A stretch of DNA of 64,000 nucleotides from Pseudonocardia sp. HH130629-09 (GCF_001294645.1 NZ_CP011868.1:1984001-2048000); one strand, 5' to 3'. Shown: positions 25,280 to 37,763, counted from the stretch's first letter. Program-made: numbers and translations. Notes: generated by a model from the sequence alone, not told the origin.

Positions 25280-26670
25280 GTCCCGTGGGCGAAGCCCGCG
25301 GCCTCGCTCCCGCGGACGGGACCGGCCTGCCGGCGCAGCCGCTCCAGCAGCCGCGCCAGGTCGTCGAGCAGCAGCGCGGCCAGGTCGTGGCTGAACCCGT
25401 TGCGCACCACGATCCGCAGCGCCGCCAGGTCCTCCCGGTTCTGCGGGAACGTGTACGCCGGGACCAGCCATCCCGTCTCGCGCAGACCCGCCGACACGTC
25501 GAACACCGAGAACGGTTCGCCGTCGGCGACGGTGAACGCGAACACGGGCAGCTGCGAGCCGTCGGTGAGCAGCCGGAACGCGCCCGTGTCGGCCATCCGC
25601 GCGGCCAGCCCGGTGGCGATCTCCCGGCAGGTGTCCTGCACCCGCGCGTAGCCCTCGCGGCCGAGCCGCAGGAAGTTGTAGTACTGGGCGATGACCTGCC
25701 CGCCGGGGCGGGAGAAGTTCAGCGCGAAGGTCGGCATGTCCCCGCCCAGGTAGTTCACCCGGAACACCAGGTCCTCGGGCAGCGCGTCGGTGTCGCGCCA
25801 CACCGCCCATCCGACGCCCGGATGCACCAGGCCGTACTTGTGGCCGGAGGTGTTGATCGACGCCACCCGGGGCAGCCGGAAGTCCCACTCCAGGGCCGGG
25901 TCGCAGAACGGCGCGATCATCGCCCCCGACGCGCCGTCGACGTGCACCGGGACGTCCAGCCCGGTGCGGGACTGCAGGTCGTCGAGCGCGGCGCAGATCT
26001 CGGCGACGGGCTCGTAGCTGCCGTCGAAGGTGGACCCCAGGATCGCGACGACGCCGATGGTGCTGTCGTCGCACAGCGCGACGGCCTCGTCGGCGCCCAG
26101 GTGCAGTCGGTCGCCCTCCATCGGGACCAGCCGCGGCTCCACGTCCCAGTAGTTCGCGAACTTGTCCCAGCAGATCTGGACGTTCACGCCCATCACGATG
26201 TTCGGCCGGTCCGTCGGGAGGCCGGCGGCCCTGCGCCGGTGCTGCCAGCGCCGCTTGAGCGCCAGCCCGCCGAGCATGCACGCCTCCGACGAGCCCGTCG
26301 TCGAGCAGCCGACGGCCCGCCCCGGGTCGGGGGCGTGCCACAGGTCCGCGAGCATCCGCACGCACCGCTGCTCCAGGTCCGCGGTCCGCGGGTACTCGTC
26401 CTTGTCGATCATGTTCTTGTCGAAGGACTCGGCCATCAGCCGCTCGGCCTGGGGCTCCGCCCACGTCGTGACGAACGTGGCCAGGTTCAGCCGGGCGTTG
26501 CCGTCGAGCATCAGCTCGTCGTGCACGACCTGGTAGGCGATCTCGGGGTGCAGGCCCGAGTCGGGCATCCGGAACCGGGGGATGTCCACCGGCTCGGCCG
26601 CGTAGACGGGGTTGACCGAGATCCCGCGGTCGTCCCCGCGGTCCTCCGAGGGGGAGTGCGCGCCGGGCAT
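25276..26670 (-). CDS. gadB: Glutamate decarboxylase
   Basis: This 464-residue PLP enzyme converts glutamate to GABA and CO2. Visible motifs are VGCSTTGSSEACMLGGLALK, the DxA cofactor box HVDGASGAMIAPF and the PLP-lysine SINTSGHKYGLVHPGVGWA. It is full length (GadB about 466). ATG 26670 is preferred to a TTG nine bases upstream. It is translationally coupled to two permeases and a solute-binding protein, an unusual partner set; GABA antiporters more often accompany GadB. It may couple acid resistance or GABA use to import of an unknown solute. Confidence 0.95.
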   Translation of the reverse strand: MPGAHSPSEDRGDDRGISVNPVYAAEPVDIPRFRMPDSGLHPEIAYQVVHDELMLDGNARLNLATFVTTWAEPQAERLMAESFDKNMIDKDEYPRTADLEQRCVRMLADLWHAPDPGRAVGCSTTGSSEACMLGGLALKRRWQHRRRAAGLPTDRPNIVMGVNVQICWDKFANYWDVEPRLVPMEGDRLHLGADEAVALCDDSTIGVVAILGSTFDGSYEPVAEICAALDDLQSRTGLDVPVHVDGASGAMIAPFCDPALEWDFRLPRVASINTSGHKYGLVHPGVGWAVWRDTDALPEDLVFRVNYLGGDMPTFALNFSRPGGQVIAQYYNFLRLGREGYARVQDTCREIATGLAARMADTGAFRLLTDGSQLPVFAFTVADGEPFSVFDVSAGLRETGWLVPAYTFPQNREDLAALRIVVRNGFSHDLAALLLDDLARLLERLRRQAGPVRGSEAAGFAHGT

Positions 26671-26735
26671 GGTCAGCAACCTAGGCCCGGCCGGCCGGGA
26701 GCGCCCGCGGACGCGCCCGATCCGGGGATCCGGGG

Positions 26736-28121
26736 TCAGGCGCCGAGCAGCTTCTTCTGGACCTTGCCCATCGCGTTGCGCGGCAGGGCGTCGACGAACA
26801 CGACCTCGCGGGGACGCTTGTGCCAGGACAGCTGCCCGGCGACGTGGTCGATCAGCGCCTGCCCGTCACGCGAGTCGCCGACGACGTAGGCGACGATCTT
26901 CTGGCCGAGGTCGGGGTCGGGGGCGCCGACCACGGCCACCTCGGCGACGCCCGGGTGGTCGAGCAGCACGGCCTCGATCTCGCCGGAGCCGATCCGGTAG
27001 CCGCCCGACTTGATCAGGTCGGTGGACTCGCGGCCGACGATGCGGTGGAACCCGCCCGGGTCGCGGACGGCGAGGTCCCCGGTGCGGAACCAGCCCTCGC
27101 CCGCCCAGCACTCGTCGTTCGCGTCGGGCCGGTTCAGGTAGCCGTCGAACAGCATGGGGCCGCGGACCTCGAGCCGGCCGACGGTCTCGCCGTCGTCGGG
27201 GACGGTGGCGGGGGCGTCGTCGGAGGCGGGCAGCAGCCGGGTCTGGGCACCCGGGACGGGGAGGCCGACCCATCCGGCGCGACGCTCCCCGGAGGCGTGC
27301 GCGGACAGGGTGATCATGGTCTCGGTCATGCCGTAGCGCTCCACCGGCGCCTGCCCGGTCAGGCCGGCGAGCCGGTCGAACAGCGAGGCGGGCAGCGGGG
27401 CGCTGCCGGAGACGAGGAGCCGGGCCCGGCCCAGGGCGCGGGCGGCCTCGGGCTCGTCGACGATCCGGTTCCAGACCGTGGGGACGCCGAAGTACATCGA
27501 GGCGTCGACCGCGGCGTAGCGGGCGGGCTGCGGCTTCACCGTGTGCACCACCCGCGACCCGAGGCGCAGTGAACCGAGCACCCCCAGGATGAGGCCGTGC
27601 ACGTGGAACAGGGGCAGACCGTGGGCGACGGTGTCCTCGGGGGTCCAGTCCCACACCTCGAACAGGGCGTCCAGCCCGGCGGCGATCGCGGCCCCGGACA
27701 GCTGCGCGCCCTTGGGGCGGCCGGTGGTGCCGGAGGTGTAGAGCAGCATCGCGGTGGCGGCCCGGTCGACCGGGCGCGGGGTGAGCGGTCGTGCGCCGGG
27801 GACGACGACCGGCAGGTCGACGCCGTCGGGTCGCGGTCCCGCCCAGGCGGTGGCGCCGGAGTCGGTCAGGATGTGCCCACGCTCGGCCGGCCCCGAGTCC
27901 GGGGGGACCGGCACGACCGGCACCCCGGCCATGATCGCGCCGGTGATCGCGACGACGGTGTCGATCGAGGCGGTGGCGTGCACCGCGACCGGGCCGTCGT
28001 CGGGGATCCCGGCGGCGACGCGTCCGGCCCGGTCGACGAGCTCGGAGCGGGAGAGCACGTCGTCGCCGACGGTGACGGCCCGCGCCAGGTCCCGCGGCTC
28101 GGTCAGGGAGGTGAGGAACAC
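26736..28121 (-). CDS. matB: Malonyl-CoA synthetase (MatB-like acyl-CoA ligase)
   Basis: This 461-residue ANL ligase has AMP motif AMLLYTSGTTGRPKGAQLS, substrate loop YGMTETMITLSAH, GRESTDLIKSGGYRIGSGEI and the C-terminal PRNAMGKVQKK lysine. Length and the GRESTDLIKSGGYRIG motif match MatB, which makes malonyl-CoA from malonate. It lies 13 bp after a MatC-type carrier gene and opposite an IclR regulator, a standard malonate-use layout. GTG 28121 follows GAGAAGGAG. Confidence 0.88.
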   Translation of the reverse strand: MFLTSLTEPRDLARAVTVGDDVLSRSELVDRAGRVAAGIPDDGPVAVHATASIDTVVAITGAIMAGVPVVPVPPDSGPAERGHILTDSGATAWAGPRPDGVDLPVVVPGARPLTPRPVDRAATAMLLYTSGTTGRPKGAQLSGAAIAAGLDALFEVWDWTPEDTVAHGLPLFHVHGLILGVLGSLRLGSRVVHTVKPQPARYAAVDASMYFGVPTVWNRIVDEPEAARALGRARLLVSGSAPLPASLFDRLAGLTGQAPVERYGMTETMITLSAHASGERRAGWVGLPVPGAQTRLLPASDDAPATVPDDGETVGRLEVRGPMLFDGYLNRPDANDECWAGEGWFRTGDLAVRDPGGFHRIVGRESTDLIKSGGYRIGSGEIEAVLLDHPGVAEVAVVGAPDPDLGQKIVAYVVGDSRDGQALIDHVAGQLSWHKRPREVVFVDALPRNAMGKVQKKLLGA

Positions 28122-28134
28122 GAGGATCTCCTTC

Positions 28135-29424
28135 TCACGCGGCCATGGCCGGCAGTACGAGGGCGCCGACCAAGGCCAGCGGGCCGATCACGACCATGGA
28201 CAGGCCCCAGCGGGTCAGCAGCGCGGTCATGCGGGGGCGTTCCTGCTCGTCGACGGTGGTGGCGACCAGCGTCGCACCCACCGTCGAGAAGGGCGACACG
28301 TCCACGATGGACGAGCAGACCCCGAGCGCGCAGATCAGCGCCCAGCCGGGGAGCCCGCCCTGCTGCACGAGCGGGATCGCCAGCGGCACCAGCGCGGCGA
28401 GGATGCCCGTGGTCGAGGCGAACGCCGACACCAGCCCGCACACCGCGCAGATCACCAGCGCGGCGAGCAGCGGGACGGTGAGGCTCGCGGCGAGGTCGCC
28501 CAGCAGGTCGACCGAGCCGATCTCCTGGAGCACGCCCACGTAGGTGATGATGCCGCCGACCAGCAGCACGGTGGACCAGTCGATCTCCTTCAGGGCACCG
28601 CGGCCGCTGTCCGGGTCGATCAGGGTCAGCACCGCGCCGAAGACGAAGGCGAGCACTCCGACGTCGGGCTCGGCGTCGAGCAGCGCCAGCACGACGATCG
28701 CCGCGACCAGGCCGAGCATCGCGACGACGGTGATCCGGTGCGTCGCGGTGAACGGCTCGCGCGCCGGCGGCTCGGTTTCTCCGGGCTCCTGGGGCCGGCC
28801 GCCGCCGGCGGCGACCGGGACCCGGCTGCGGGCGGAGAACATCAGGTAGGACGCGGCCAGCAGCACCAGGTTCGCGACGATCGCGACCGCGAACAGGGTC
28901 AGCGGGTCGAGCGCGATGCCCGCCGCCGACGCCGTGCCCCAGGTGACGATCCCGAACAGCGACGTCGGTGCGAACCCGCCCGCCGACAGCCCGGTCCCGA
29001 TGGCCAGCGCCATCAGCATCGGGTCGATCCCGCGCCGGTGGGCCACGCTCATCCCGATCGGTGCCATGACCAGACCGCCCAGTGGCGAGCCCATCGCCGA
29101 CACCACGCCGGTGAGCACGAAGAACGTCAGCGGCAGCGCCCCGGTCCGGTCACCGACCCCGATCAGGGCCCGGTCGACGAGCCGGCCGATGGTGCCGTTG
29201 GCCTTCGCGATCCCGAAGAAGAACGTCACCCCGACCAGCAGGACGAGGATGTCGACGGGGAAGCCCGCGACGACGTCGTCGAGCGGCAGGCCCGCGACGA
29301 GCACGCCCATGCCTGCGGCGGCCGCGAACATGACGACCCCGATGTGGGACCGGCGGACCTCGGCGATCACGAAGACCGCCGCGAACACCACCAGCGTGAC
29401 GACCTGCACCGTCTGCACCGCCAT
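28135..29424 (-). CDS. matC: MatC-type dicarboxylate (malonate) carrier
   Basis: This 429-residue integral membrane protein has about 11-12 helices, with the N-terminal block (VLLVGVTFFFGIAKANGTIG, GLVMAPIGMSVAHRRGIDP) typical of MatC/ion-transporter superfamily carriers. It probably imports malonate or another small dicarboxylate for the ligase encoded 13 bp downstream. ATG 29424 lies next to GGGGGTAGG. It is transcribed divergently from an IclR gene. Confidence 0.85.
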   Translation of the reverse strand: MAVQTVQVVTLVVFAAVFVIAEVRRSHIGVVMFAAAAGMGVLVAGLPLDDVVAGFPVDILVLLVGVTFFFGIAKANGTIGRLVDRALIGVGDRTGALPLTFFVLTGVVSAMGSPLGGLVMAPIGMSVAHRRGIDPMLMALAIGTGLSAGGFAPTSLFGIVTWGTASAAGIALDPLTLFAVAIVANLVLLAASYLMFSARSRVPVAAGGGRPQEPGETEPPAREPFTATHRITVVAMLGLVAAIVVLALLDAEPDVGVLAFVFGAVLTLIDPDSGRGALKEIDWSTVLLVGGIITYVGVLQEIGSVDLLGDLAASLTVPLLAALVICAVCGLVSAFASTTGILAALVPLAIPLVQQGGLPGWALICALGVCSSIVDVSPFSTVGATLVATTVDEQERPRMTALLTRWGLSMVVIGPLALVGALVLPAMAA

Positions 29425-29455
29425 GCCTACCCCCGTTGGTACGCGCTTGTCGTAT

Positions 29456-29494
29456 CGGTCCATCAGATGGCACAGTGGTTCGTAGAGTGGACCG
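29456..29494. promoter_or_regulatory. Inverted repeat in the matC/iclR divergent region
   Basis: CGGTCCA (29456-29462) and TGGACCG (29488-29494) are perfect 7-bp inverted arms 25 bp apart, 32 bp upstream of matC. This is a likely operator pair for the adjacent IclR regulator. Confidence 0.5.
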
Positions 29495-29542
29495 TCTGGG
29501 GCGGACACTAGGTCGCCCGAACGGGGGAGGTCAACACCGCTC

Positions 29543-30292
29543 ATGGCTCCGACCACCAGCGTCGTCTCCGCGGTCCGCGTCCTGGAGGCGGTGGGGGAGC
29601 GTCAGCCCGTCGGGCTGTCCGACCTCGCCCGCACCGTCGCGCTGCCGAAGTCCACCGTGCAGCGGATCCTGCACACCCTCGCCGAGGTCGGCTGGTGCGT
29701 CAGCGACGACACCGCCCGCTGGCGGCTCACCTACCGCGCGTTCGCGGTCGGCAACCAGGCCCGCGACGCCGGTGGCCTGCGCGCGGTGGCGCTCCCGGTC
29801 CTGCACGAGCTGCAGCTCACGACGGGGGAGACCGTGCACCTGGCGGCCCCGGACGGTCGCGAGCTGGTCCTGCTCGAACGGCTGGACACCGCGCACCGGC
29901 TGCGCGCGTTCCTGCCGCTGGGTCACCGCATCCCGCTGCACGCCTCGGCCACCGGGCAGGCCTACCTCGCCGCGTGCAGTCCGGCGGAGGTCGAGGCCTA
30001 CATCGCCGGTCCGCTGGAGGCGTCCACCCGGCACACCGTCGTCGACCCCGACCGGCTGCGGACCCGGATCGCGGAGGTCCGCGAGCGCGGATGGTCGGTC
30101 AACCCCGAGGGCCTCTCCGACGGAATCGCCGCGGTCGGCGCCCCCCTCCTCGGTCCCGACGGGCGACCGGTCGGGGCGCTGTCGGTGTCCGGTCCGACGG
30201 TGCGGATGGCCGAGGACGTCTTCGACGACCACGGCCGCGCCGCCGCGGACGCCGCCCGGCGCATCTCCCGCGACCTGGGGGCCCGTCCGTAG
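29543..30292 (+). CDS. IclR-family regulator of the malonate operon
   Basis: This 249-residue protein has the N-terminal winged HTH (LSDLARTVALPKSTVQRILH) and the C-terminal IclR ligand domain (GETVHLAAPDGRELVLLERL, ASATGQAYLAA). It is divergent from matC with inverted half-sites between them and likely senses malonate or a related acid. ATG 29543 gives a standard family N-terminus. Confidence 0.92.
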   Translation: MAPTTSVVSAVRVLEAVGERQPVGLSDLARTVALPKSTVQRILHTLAEVGWCVSDDTARWRLTYRAFAVGNQARDAGGLRAVALPVLHELQLTTGETVHLAAPDGRELVLLERLDTAHRLRAFLPLGHRIPLHASATGQAYLAACSPAEVEAYIAGPLEASTRHTVVDPDRLRTRIAEVRERGWSVNPEGLSDGIAAVGAPLLGPDGRPVGALSVSGPTVRMAEDVFDDHGRAAADAARRISRDLGARP

Positions 30293-30322
30293 GGACGGGC
30301 CCCGAACGGCCCCGCAGCACCG

Positions 30323-30359
30323 ACGGAGCCCGCCCCCTCGGCGAGGGGACGGGCTCCGT
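30323..30359. terminator. Bidirectional terminator between iclR and acn
   Basis: ACGGAGCCCG and CGGGCTCCGT form a perfect 10-bp stem with inner CCCTC/GAGGG pairing, located between the convergent iclR and acn genes. Confidence 0.85.
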
Positions 30360-30381
30360 GTGGTGGTGGGTACTGCGCGCG

Positions 30382-33189
<2,808 letters not shown>

Positions 33190-33538
33190 TTGGTGGTCCT
33201 CCCGTGGTGGTGGGCGGTCGCTATGTCCGGTGCGGTGAGCCCGCCCCGCCCCGCCTCGCGGGGGAGGAGGTGCTCACCTGCGTCGTGTCGGAGTCTCGCG
33301 CACCGCCGTGTCGGCAGCAGCGCGGACCCTCGTGAGGTAAACAGTACGCCTGTCCTATAAGCCTGGCGAGCCGGGTGTGGCCGGAGGCGCGGAGCCGTCG
33401 GGGGCGTGAGGTCGCTCGTGTGATGGACGGGTCCGGTGTGTCGCACGGGATTCGGGTGACACGAGTGGCAGTGTTCCCACTCGAGTTCCCAGCCGAGTTC
33501 CCAGTCGATCCCGCCCCGCTCCCCGGAAGGACCTCCCC
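33190..33538. other. Divergent upstream region of acn and ripA
   Basis: This 349-bp stretch contains no gene I can support. Toward acn there is a minus-strand -10-like TACTGT at 33341-33346. Toward the ripA-like gene there are three 12-bp repeats (33472-33507) and a GGAAGGA ribosome-binding site (33525-33531). Confidence 0.7.
33472..33507 (+). repeat. Three 12-bp tandem repeats upstream of ripA
   Basis: TGTTCCCACTCG, AGTTCCCAGCCG and AGTTCCCAGTCG follow each other without gaps, ending 31 bp before the GTG. The shared (A/T)GTTCCCA core every 12 bp could be stacked binding sites, or simple slippage. Confidence 0.7.
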
Positions 33539-34918
33539 GTGACGCGCCAGCCGTCGGCGACCCTCGTCGTGGTGGCCGTGCTCGTGGCGGTCGCGCTGGC
33601 CTCGCCCGGGGTGGGCGCGGCCGCGACCGTCGTACCCACCGCTGCCGTGCCTGCTGCCGCGGTGCTCCCGGCGCAGCCTCCGCCCCCGCCGCCGCCCAAC
33701 CCCGGCGACGACGAGCTGGAGCGCAGCCGCCAGTCGGTGCAGGACCGGGCGGCCGAGGTCGGCAGGCTCACCGCCCGCCTCGCCGAGCTCGACGCGCAGG
33801 CCGAGCGGCTGCAGATCGAGGTCGCGGGGCGCAACGAGGAGGCGCTCGCCGCCCGGGACACCGCCGACGCCGCCGGTCGCGAGGCCGAGACCGCCGCGGC
33901 CCGGGCCGCCGACGCCCGCGCCGCGACCGAGGCCGCGGGCCGCGCCGTCGACGACGCCCGGACCCGGATCGACGCCTTCGTCGGCGACGTCTACACCCAC
34001 GGCCTCGACCTGGGCCCGCTCGGCCTGCTCTCCCGGGCGACCGACCCGCAGGACCTGATGGACCGGGCCCGGCTCACCGACGCGCTGAGCGAGGACCAGT
34101 CCGCCGTCCTGGAGCAGCTCCAGCAGGCCCGCATCGCCCAGGCCAACGCCGACTCCCTCGCCCGCGCGGCGCAGGAGGAGGCCGACCGGCGCCGCGCCGA
34201 CGCCGAGCAGGCGTCCGCGGCGGCCGACGTCGCCGTCGACGAGGCCGTCGCGGCCGCCGACGCCCAGCAGACCCGGCTCGACGCGGTGCACGCCGAACGC
34301 GCCGACGTCCAGTCCCGGCTCGACGCCGCCGAGAACGCCGACGCCGGGCTGCGCGCCCAGCGCCAGCGCTACGAGGCGTGGCGGGCCGAGCAGGCCCGGC
34401 TCCAGGCCGAGGCCGACCGGCGGGCCCGGGAGGAGGCGGCGTCGCGGGTCGCGCAGGAGTCCGCGCCGTCCGAGGGTCCCGCGCCGCGGCGCACCGGGAC
34501 GGCGGCGATCGAGACCGTGATCGACCGGGCGATGGCCCAGCTCGGCACGATCTACGCCTGGGGCGGCGGCAACACGCGCGGACCGACCCGCGGCATCCGG
34601 GACGGCGGCGTCGCCGACGCCCACGGCGACTTCCGCAAGGTCGGCTTCGACTGCTCCGGGCTGATGCAGTTCGCCTTCGCCGGGGTCGGCATCTACCTGC
34701 CCCGCTACAGCGGGAACCAGGCCAACGCCGGGCGCCTGGTGCCGATCTCGGACATGCGGCGCGGGGACATGCTGTCCTGGGCCGAGGGCGGTCGCACCCA
34801 CCACATCGCCATCTACCTCGGCGACGGCAAGATGCTGGAGGCCCCGTACTCGGGTGCGACCGTGCGGGTCACCCCGGTCCGCTACGCCGGACTGAACAAG
34901 GTCACCCGGCTGCTCTGA
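33539..34918 (+). CDS. ripA: NlpC/P60 peptidoglycan hydrolase, RipA-like
   Basis: This 459-residue secreted protein has a signal peptide (about residues 1-35), a Pro-rich linker, a long Ala/Arg/Glu coiled coil (about 55-300) and a C-terminal NlpC/P60 domain with catalytic Cys in FDCSGLMQFAF and His in GGRTHHIAIYLGDG. RipA-type enzymes cut the stem peptide during septum splitting; the coiled coil keeps the enzyme in check. GTG 33539 follows GGAAGGA by seven bases. Position next to acn and before moxR matches M. tuberculosis ripA, although the neighbouring ripB is absent. Confidence 0.9.
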   Translation: MTRQPSATLVVVAVLVAVALASPGVGAAATVVPTAAVPAAAVLPAQPPPPPPPNPGDDELERSRQSVQDRAAEVGRLTARLAELDAQAERLQIEVAGRNEEALAARDTADAAGREAETAAARAADARAATEAAGRAVDDARTRIDAFVGDVYTHGLDLGPLGLLSRATDPQDLMDRARLTDALSEDQSAVLEQLQQARIAQANADSLARAAQEEADRRRADAEQASAAADVAVDEAVAAADAQQTRLDAVHAERADVQSRLDAAENADAGLRAQRQRYEAWRAEQARLQAEADRRAREEAASRVAQESAPSEGPAPRRTGTAAIETVIDRAMAQLGTIYAWGGGNTRGPTRGIRDGGVADAHGDFRKVGFDCSGLMQFAFAGVGIYLPRYSGNQANAGRLVPISDMRRGDMLSWAEGGRTHHIAIYLGDGKMLEAPYSGATVRVTPVRYAGLNKVTRLL

Positions 34919-35768
34919 CGGCCGCGGCCTCCGCGGCGAGCTCGTCGAGCGCCAGCCGTACCGCGGGCCGGGTCACCGCACCGCGGGTCACGGCGCGCAC
35001 GAGGCGGGCGGCCCGCACCCCGGCGAGCGGGCGCAGCGCGAGCCGGGCGCCGTGGCCGTGCGCGACGAGCTCCTCGGTGACCGAGAAGTCGTTGATCCGC
35101 TGCACCACCCGCGGCACGGTGCCGGTCACCAGGGACAGCGAACTCAGCACGTCGTCGACCGGCCAGCCGACGGCGACCGAGATCCAGTCGGCGGCGACGA
35201 GCTCGGGCAGGTGCACCTCGGCACGGTGGGCCAGCGGGTGGTCCGGGGGGAGTGCGACGTCGAGGGGCTCGCGCAGGAGCGGGTGCACGGTGAGCCGGCC
35301 GGTGCTGAACGGGTCGAGCCGTTCGTCGTGGTGGGTGACGACGACGTCGGCGTCGGCCGCCGCGGCCGGCACCTCCTCCGGGCGCAGGTCGAGGTCCCGG
35401 CAGGACGGCGCGAGCCCGGGATGGGCGGACGCCCGGTGCAGCAGCCCGGGCAGGAGCAGCCGGGCCGCGGACGGGAAGAACACCACCCGCACCGTCCCCA
35501 GCGGCTGCTCGCGCAGTCCCGCGGCGGTCTCCTCCAGCCGGCCCAGCGCGTCGAGCACCTCCTGCGCCCCGTCGACGACGGCCAGCCCGGCCGCGGTGAG
35601 CCGCAGACCACGCCCGTCCGGCGCGGTCGGCTCCAGCCCCGCCTCCCGCGACAAGGTCTTGAGCTGCTGGGACACCGCGGACGGGGTGAAGTTCAGTGCC
35701 GCGGCGACGGCGGTGACCGAGCCGCGGTCGGCGAGCTCGCGCAGGATCCGGAGCCGACGCACGTCCAT
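34902..35768 (-). CDS. LysR-family transcriptional regulator
   Basis: This 288-residue protein has an N-terminal HTH (RGSVTAVAAALNFTPSAVSQ) and a LysR substrate domain. It is divergent from an EamA-type transporter start 71 bp away, the usual LysR/transporter pair. The 3' end overlaps ripA by 17 bp. Since the EamA gene is truncated, its normal target is probably lost. Confidence 0.9.
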   Translation of the reverse strand: MDVRRLRILRELADRGSVTAVAAALNFTPSAVSQQLKTLSREAGLEPTAPDGRGLRLTAAGLAVVDGAQEVLDALGRLEETAAGLREQPLGTVRVVFFPSAARLLLPGLLHRASAHPGLAPSCRDLDLRPEEVPAAAADADVVVTHHDERLDPFSTGRLTVHPLLREPLDVALPPDHPLAHRAEVHLPELVAADWISVAVGWPVDDVLSSLSLVTGTVPRVVQRINDFSVTEELVAHGHGARLALRPLAGVRAARLVRAVTRGAVTRPAVRLALDELAAEAAAVRAAG

Positions 35769-35839
35769 GAAGGAACGCTACGACATCGCTTCACTTCTCA
35801 CCGCTGGTCTGCACGGTCAGAGGGCGGCAGCGTGGACCC

Positions 35840-37155
35840 GTGACCGTTCGGGACCGTCTGCTCGTCGTCGCCGTGTTGTGGGACGCCAACTTCATCGCCA
35901 TCCACGTCGGGCTGGAGCACTTCCGGCCGCTGTTCCTCGCCGGGCTGCGGATGCTCGTGCTCGCGGTTCCGACGGCGCTGCTCGTACCGCGGCCGCGGGT
36001 GCCGCTGCGCTGGCTCGCCGGTTACGGGCTCGGGTTCGGCACGGTGCAGTTCCTCTTCCTATTCCTGGGCATGTACGCCGGGATGCCGACCGGGCTGGCG
36101 GAGTGGGAGTCGGGGCGGATCGACCAGGCTGCCGCCGAGGCGATCTCGTCGTCGACCCTCGTGCTCGACGACGAGCGTGCCCGCCGGGTGCAGGCCGCCG
36201 TCCTCCCGGGCGCCCCGCAGGCGCACCGGCGGCTGCTCCGGGACCGGCTGCGCCGCCACATCGCCCGGATCGACCCGGACGGCGCCCGCGAGCGTCACGA
36301 ACGGGCCCGTTCGGAGCGGCGGATGTCGGTCTCCCCGGGGGACGACGGAATGGGTTCGCTGTGGCTGGGCGGCACCGCCACGCAGGTCGAGGCGTCGTGG
36401 CAGTGCGTCGACCGGCTCGCGCGTTCCCTCGACGACCCGTGCGACGACCGGACCCTGGACCGGAAGCGCGTCGACCTCGCCCACCAGCTGCTGCAGGGCA
36501 CGCTGACGCTCACCGACGTGGGCACGGTCCGGGACGCGCTCGGTGCGGCCGGTACGGCCGCCGAGGACGGCACCCTGCTCACCGCGGTCGCGCAGGTGCT
36601 CGCGGCGAAGCCGGACCCGGGAGAGGCGGTGGGTCGTCGTCCGCTGATCCAGGTCGTGGTCCCGCCCAGCACACTGATGGGTGGCGCGGCCCCGGCCGAG
36701 CTGGTCGGGCACGGTCCGGTCCCCGCCGACCTCGCCCGGGCCCTCGCCGCAGGCGGTGTGTGGCAGCGGCTGGTGACCGACCCGCTGTCGGGCACGCTGC
36801 TCGACGTCGGCCGCACCCGCTACCGCCCGCCGGCTGCGATGGCCGACCACGTCCGGGCACGGGACTGCACCTGTCGTGGCCCCGCCTGCAGCCGCCGGGT
36901 CCGCGACCTCGACCATCATCGCCCCTGGGGCGCCGGGGCGGGGCGACCAGCGCGGAGAACCTGTTCGGGCTGTGCCCGGCCGATCACGCGTTGAAGGACG
37001 CCCCGGGCTGGCAGGTGCTCGCCGGCCGCGACGGCAGTCCGACCTGGGTGGCACCGTGCGGTCGCCGGGCGACGACACAGCCGTTCGACTACCGGGCCTT
37101 CACCGATCCGTTGCCCGCCGCAGCCGACCACGATGCCGTGCTCGCGCCCTTCTGA
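35840..37155 (+). pseudogene. EamA transporter N-terminus fused to DUF222/HNH C-terminus
   Basis: About the first 90 codons are an EamA/DMT transporter (LLVVAVLWDANFIAIHVGLE to MYAGMPTGLA). The frame then continues directly into a DUF222 protein (EWESGRIDQAAAEAISSSTL onward) and its HNH nuclease (CTCRGPACSRRVRDLDHHRPW). The junction near 36105 is in frame, so a deletion fused two genes. One G is missing in the run at 36940-36943; repairing it restores SAENLFGLCPADHALKDAPG. Without repair the protein stops at 36994 and lacks the HNH end. Neither parent function is likely to survive. Confidence 0.85.
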
Positions 37156-37286
37156 TCCCGTCGAGCCCTTCTGGGCATCGCGTCGATCGGGCAGGGTGGT
37201 GTCGTGGAGCGGCTCCGGGATCGCAGCGAGGTCGTCGTGGTCGTCGTCCTGCTGCGGGCGCGTCCGCGGGGGGATCTGAGCGCTGC

Positions 37287-37684
37287 TCAGGCCGCCGGGG
37301 AGGCGAGCCGCCAGGACACGCCGAAGCGGTCCTCGACCCAGGCGAAGGGGCCGAAGCCGTAGTCGTCGAGCGGCATGAACTCACCCCCGCCGGCGGCGAG
37401 GGCGCCCAGCAGCCGCTTCTGCTCGTCGCCGGACCCGCAGTCCACCCACAGCGAGACGGCGGGGGTGAGTCCCACTGGTGCACCGGCGGGCCGTCGCTGC
37501 ACCGCAGCCGCCGCCCGGCGACGACGAACTCGGCGAGGACCACCGCGGTCGGGGCGTCGGACCGGTGGGCGACCGAGACGATCTCGCCGTCGTCGAACAG
37601 GGACGTCCAGAACTCCCTCGCCTCGCTCGCGCTCGGGCCGCGCGGCGGCTGGAAGGTCAGGAACGGCATGGCACGGGCGGGCAT
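37287..37684 (-). pseudogene. PhnB-like VOC protein, one-base frameshift
   Basis: ATG 37684 follows AGGAGG. The first frame gives MPFLTFQPPRGPSASEAREF and FVVAGRRLRCSDGPPVHQ; the second gives GLTPAVSLWVDCGSGDEQ and EDRFGVSWRLASPAA. One missing base in the CCC run at 37471-37473 separates them; the repaired text matches PhnB/3-demethylubiquinone-type VOC proteins. It could be a pseudogene or a homopolymer error. Confidence 0.85.
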
Positions 37685-37751
37685 CGGTCCTCCTGAGCTC
37701 GTGCGGGTGCAGCGCGCCCGAAACCGGACGACGCGCCCACCTGCCGACGGG

Positions 37752-37757
37752 TAGGCT
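37752..37757 (+). promoter_or_regulatory. Leaderless -10 box of the ABC-F leader
   Basis: TAGGCT ends six bases before ATG 37764, so the leader ORF is probably translated from a leaderless transcript. Confidence 0.5.
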
Positions 37758-37763
37758 CGAACC

